Shown here one piece after another: positions 14,506 to 16,256 of a stretch of DNA of 16,256 bases. The position numbers and the translations under genes are program-made. The first letter of the stretch is position 1, and every line of letters starts with the position of its first letter. A model generated the notes under the pieces. It was not told the DNA's origin, made no database searches, and saw only the letters and a list, made by a program, of their open reading frames with translations. The DNA is from AP-15 sp035509615 (GTDB lineage: Bacteria > Pseudomonadota > Alphaproteobacteria > ATCC43930 > CGMCC-115725): positions 1 through 16,256 of the forward strand of contig DATJLK010000063.1 in assembly GCA_035509615.1 (NCBI GenBank). The letters are read 5' to 3'.

Positions 14506-15774
14506 ATGAGTGCACCGCGAGCCGATGCGATCGATGATGACGATGGTCCCCAACCGGCGGCGCCGCAGTGGCAGCGCACATTATGGGCGATGGTCGGCAT
14601 TCAATTCGTCATGACCATGTCGTTTTCGATGCTGACCCCGATCATGCCGTTGTTTTTGCCGGTCCTGGGTGTGCAATCGGAGAGTGCGATCGATTTATGG
14701 GCCGGCATTCTCGCCGGCGTCACATCGTTTGTCGCGGCGTTCGCGTCGCCGCTATGGGGGCGGCTTGCCGACCGTCACGGGCGCAAATTGATGCTGCTGA
14801 GGTCGAGCGTCGCGATCGGGCTGTTCGCCGGGCTGATGGGGGCGGCCGGGAATGTCTGGCAGCTGTTCGCTTTTCGTGCGCTGATGGGGGTGTTTGCCGG
14901 TTTTTCGAGCACCGCGATTGCTCTCGTTGCCGGTCAGGCGCCGGAAGATCGTCTCGGCTACGCGCTTGGCTGGCTCAGCACCGGTCAGCTCGTCGGCTCG
15001 CTGGTCGGGCCCCTGCTCGGCGGCGCGTTGGCCGACGCAACCGGCAGCTACCGCATCCCGTTTTACTGCACATCGGCGACGATCCTGTTGTCGACCGCTT
15101 TCGTGTGGTTCGGGGTTCATGAGCGGTTTGTCGCCGCTCCGCAAGTGCGCGGCGGTCGCGCTCTGATCAGCAGCCTGATCGCGGTGGCGCGTTCGCCCGG
15201 GCTCTTGGCGCTGTTCTTCGTGCTGCTGATGGCGCAGTTCGGGGTGCGTACGGTACAACCCGTAGTGACCCTGTATGTCAAACAGATGCTCGGCATGCGG
15301 CCGGACCTGGCGACATTGAGCGGTGTCGCCTTTTCGATTACCGGGCTCGCCAACGTTGTCGCAGCGCCTTTTCTGGGCAACAAGAGCGATAAGCTCGGTT
15401 ATCGCCGGGTGTTGCTGATCGCCCTTCTCGGGGCGACGGTAACGACCTTGCCGCAAGCCTTTACCGAAAGCTATTGGGTCTTTACCGCTTTGCGGTTTGC
15501 GGTGGGATTGTTTATCGGCGGGATCCTGCCGACCGCGAATGCACTGGTCGGACGTCTGGTGCCGCGGGCGCAGCGCGGCACGGTCTACGGCATCACCTCT
15601 TCGGCGATGTTTCTCGGTAACTCGCTTGGACCGTTGAGCGGCGGCGCTGTCGCGGCGGCGTTCGGTCTGCACTGGGTGTTTTTGATCACCGGCGCGGTAC
15701 TGTTCGCCAATCTGATCTGGGTCTACTGTCGGGTGCCGGAATATGTTGACACCCGCCGGCAGGAAGCCGCTTGA
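14506..15774 (+). CDS. Major facilitator superfamily transporter (drug:H+ antiporter-like, MdtG/TetA type)
   Basis: The 422-residue protein begins with an acidic soluble tail (MSAPRADAIDDDDG), then shows about twelve hydrophobic segments. The MFS motif A, GRLADRHGRK, lies between TM2 and TM3 (85-94), and a related loop, GNKSDKLGYRR, lies at the equivalent place in the second half. The helix with GQLVGSLVGPLLGGALAD resembles motif C of antiporters, which suggests export driven by protons. The substrate cannot be read from the sequence. CGGAG (14493-14497) is the ribosome binding site, 8 nt before the ATG. The gene stands alone, with no regulator adjacent, and 281 nt separate it from the upstream gene. 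Confidence 0.9.
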   Translation: MSAPRADAIDDDDGPQPAAPQWQRTLWAMVGIQFVMTMSFSMLTPIMPLFLPVLGVQSESAIDLWAGILAGVTSFVAAFASPLWGRLADRHGRKLMLLRSSVAIGLFAGLMGAAGNVWQLFAFRALMGVFAGFSSTAIALVAGQAPEDRLGYALGWLSTGQLVGSLVGPLLGGALADATGSYRIPFYCTSATILLSTAFVWFGVHERFVAAPQVRGGRALISSLIAVARSPGLLALFFVLLMAQFGVRTVQPVVTLYVKQMLGMRPDLATLSGVAFSITGLANVVAAPFLGNKSDKLGYRRVLLIALLGATVTTLPQAFTESYWVFTALRFAVGLFIGGILPTANALVGRLVPRAQRGTVYGITSSAMFLGNSLGPLSGGAVAAAFGLHWVFLITGAVLFANLIWVYCRVPEYVDTRRQEAA

Positions 15775-15783
15775 CAGCGGCTT
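15764..15783 (+). terminator. Hairpin spanning the MFS stop codon
   Basis: AAGCCGC (15764-15770) and GCGGCTT (15777-15783) pair perfectly around the loop TTGACA, which contains the TGA stop codon (15772-15774). TTCT follows. It is a short stem with a poor T-tract, so a compact terminator is plausible but not certain. Confidence 0.4.
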
Positions 15784-15862
15784 TCTACGCCATTGTGTCG
15801 AAATCGCCTTGCGGAAGCTGTCCGCGAGCGGCGCCTCAGGGCTGACTCCAGACAGAGCTGTA

Positions 15863-15876
15863 GCCCGCGCGCGGGC
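15863..15876. repeat. 14-bp perfect palindrome between converging genes
   Basis: GCCCGCGCGCGGGC is self-complementary over 14 bases. It lies between the rightward MFS gene and the leftward phosphatase remnant, 22 nt past the stop of the latter, so it could form the 3' hairpin of either transcript. No T-run follows on either strand. Confidence 0.4.
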
Positions 15877-15897
15877 AAGGCTGTTGTCGTGGCTGGT

Positions 15898-16256
15898 CTA
15901 GTCGCGGCGAGGGCGGCGCAGCAGGAAGGTTTCGAACGGCGCCATCTGACCGTCTCTCCCGATCAGGTCGTAATAGGTGACCTTGATCGTCGTCAACCCG
16001 CCGGGATGTGATTGGCGTCGCAGAGATCGCCGTTGAAGAGGTGGAACAATGGCCGCAGCCGCTCCACACCGAGAGTGGTATCGCCCGCCCATGGCGAGCC
16101 GAGATTGTCGTTCACATAGGGCGGGTTCGCGATCGTCACGCCGGCTGGTGGCCGGTATATCCTGCCCAGGGTCGGCGTGCCCTGATCGCCGAAACTGGTG
16201 AAAGTAAACGGCGCGCGCCCGCGCGGGGCGGTCCGGAACGTGCCGAACTCCGGCTC
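15898..16256 (-). pseudogene. Remnant of a purple-acid-phosphatase-like metallophosphoesterase (internal deletion and frameshift; continues beyond the window)
   Basis: Two pieces of one family lie in different frames. From the window edge down to TGA at 15995-15993, the frame reads the end of the N-terminal beta-sandwich (EFGTFRTAPRGRAPF), metal motif I (SFGDQGT) and part of motif II (NGDLCDAN). The motif II ligand Tyr (GDLCY) is Asp here. A second frame, ending at TAG 15898-15900, reads HPGGLTTIKVTYYDL, then IGRDGQMAPFETFLLRRPRRD, the usual C-terminus of the same family. The roughly 250 or more residues expected between them, with motifs III-V (GNHE, the His motif and GHxH), are missing. The join is near 16010-16030. 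The product would be inactive. A sequencing error alone cannot explain the missing domain, although it could explain the frame change. Family recognition is from motif memory. Confidence 0.7.

Noticed and set aside
14752..15672. A 306-codon leftward open frame opposite the MFS transporter
   Set aside because: The MFS frame has motif A and twelve hydrophobic segments. The reverse frame is highly charged, Gln/Arg-rich and without motifs, typical of the complement of a membrane protein gene.
1..16256. CRISPR array, tRNA/rRNA gene, insertion sequence, integrase or defence system
   Set aside because: I looked for regularly spaced repeats, transposase motifs, terminal inverted repeats and RNA gene signatures and saw none. 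All larger coding regions are explained by housekeeping, storage or transport families.

Overview
The window is GC-rich with strong G/C third-position bias. It reads as a chromosomal segment of an alphaproteobacterium, most likely Rhodospirillales-like. The reasons are the lpxD-fabZ-lpxA-lpxI-lpxB order, the use of LpxI instead of LpxH, and a PHB locus with PhaR beside phaC. The taxonomic call is an inference from gene content and order, not from a marker gene.

Layout. Positions 1-4573 (+) hold a tightly packed lipid A operon: the 3' part of lpxD, then fabZ, lpxA, lpxI and lpxB. Four of the five junctions, including lpxB-gloA, overlap. The last gene is a glyoxalase I (gloA) that overlaps lpxB by 4 nt, and a strong hairpin follows it. 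Positions 4574-5245 are mostly non-coding. They contain a 56-residue membrane protein gene with a good ribosome binding site, and a palindromic element that supplies its stop codon. Positions 5246-8634 (-) hold three loosely spaced genes: a Tat-exported DUF1501 protein, a tiny cysteine-rich lipoprotein, and an acetolactate-synthase-like thiamine pyrophosphate enzyme of unknown substrate.

Positions 8831-14224 form a polyhydroxybutyrate (PHB) region. Leftward run phaR (the PHB-responsive repressor) and, 7 nt behind it, trpF. Rightward, from a divergent promoter region, run a small hypothetical gene, a short PhaC-type polymerase, phaA (thiolase), phaB (acetoacetyl-CoA reductase) and an L,D-transpeptidase-fold protein overlapping phaB. 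Together phaA, phaB and phaC make the complete route from acetyl-CoA to PHB. Positions 14506-15774 (+) encode an MFS exporter-like protein. The right edge, 15898-16256 (-), is the remnant of a purple-acid-phosphatase-like gene that has lost the middle of its catalytic domain and its reading frame.

I see no rRNA, tRNA, CRISPR array, insertion sequence, integrase, prophage gene or defence system, and nothing that I would call a new multi-gene system. The points most worth a second look are the 200-nt out-of-frame overlap at the start of phaC with a possibly leaderless promoter, the small membrane protein ending in a repeat, the cysteine-rich lipoprotein, and the internally deleted phosphatase.
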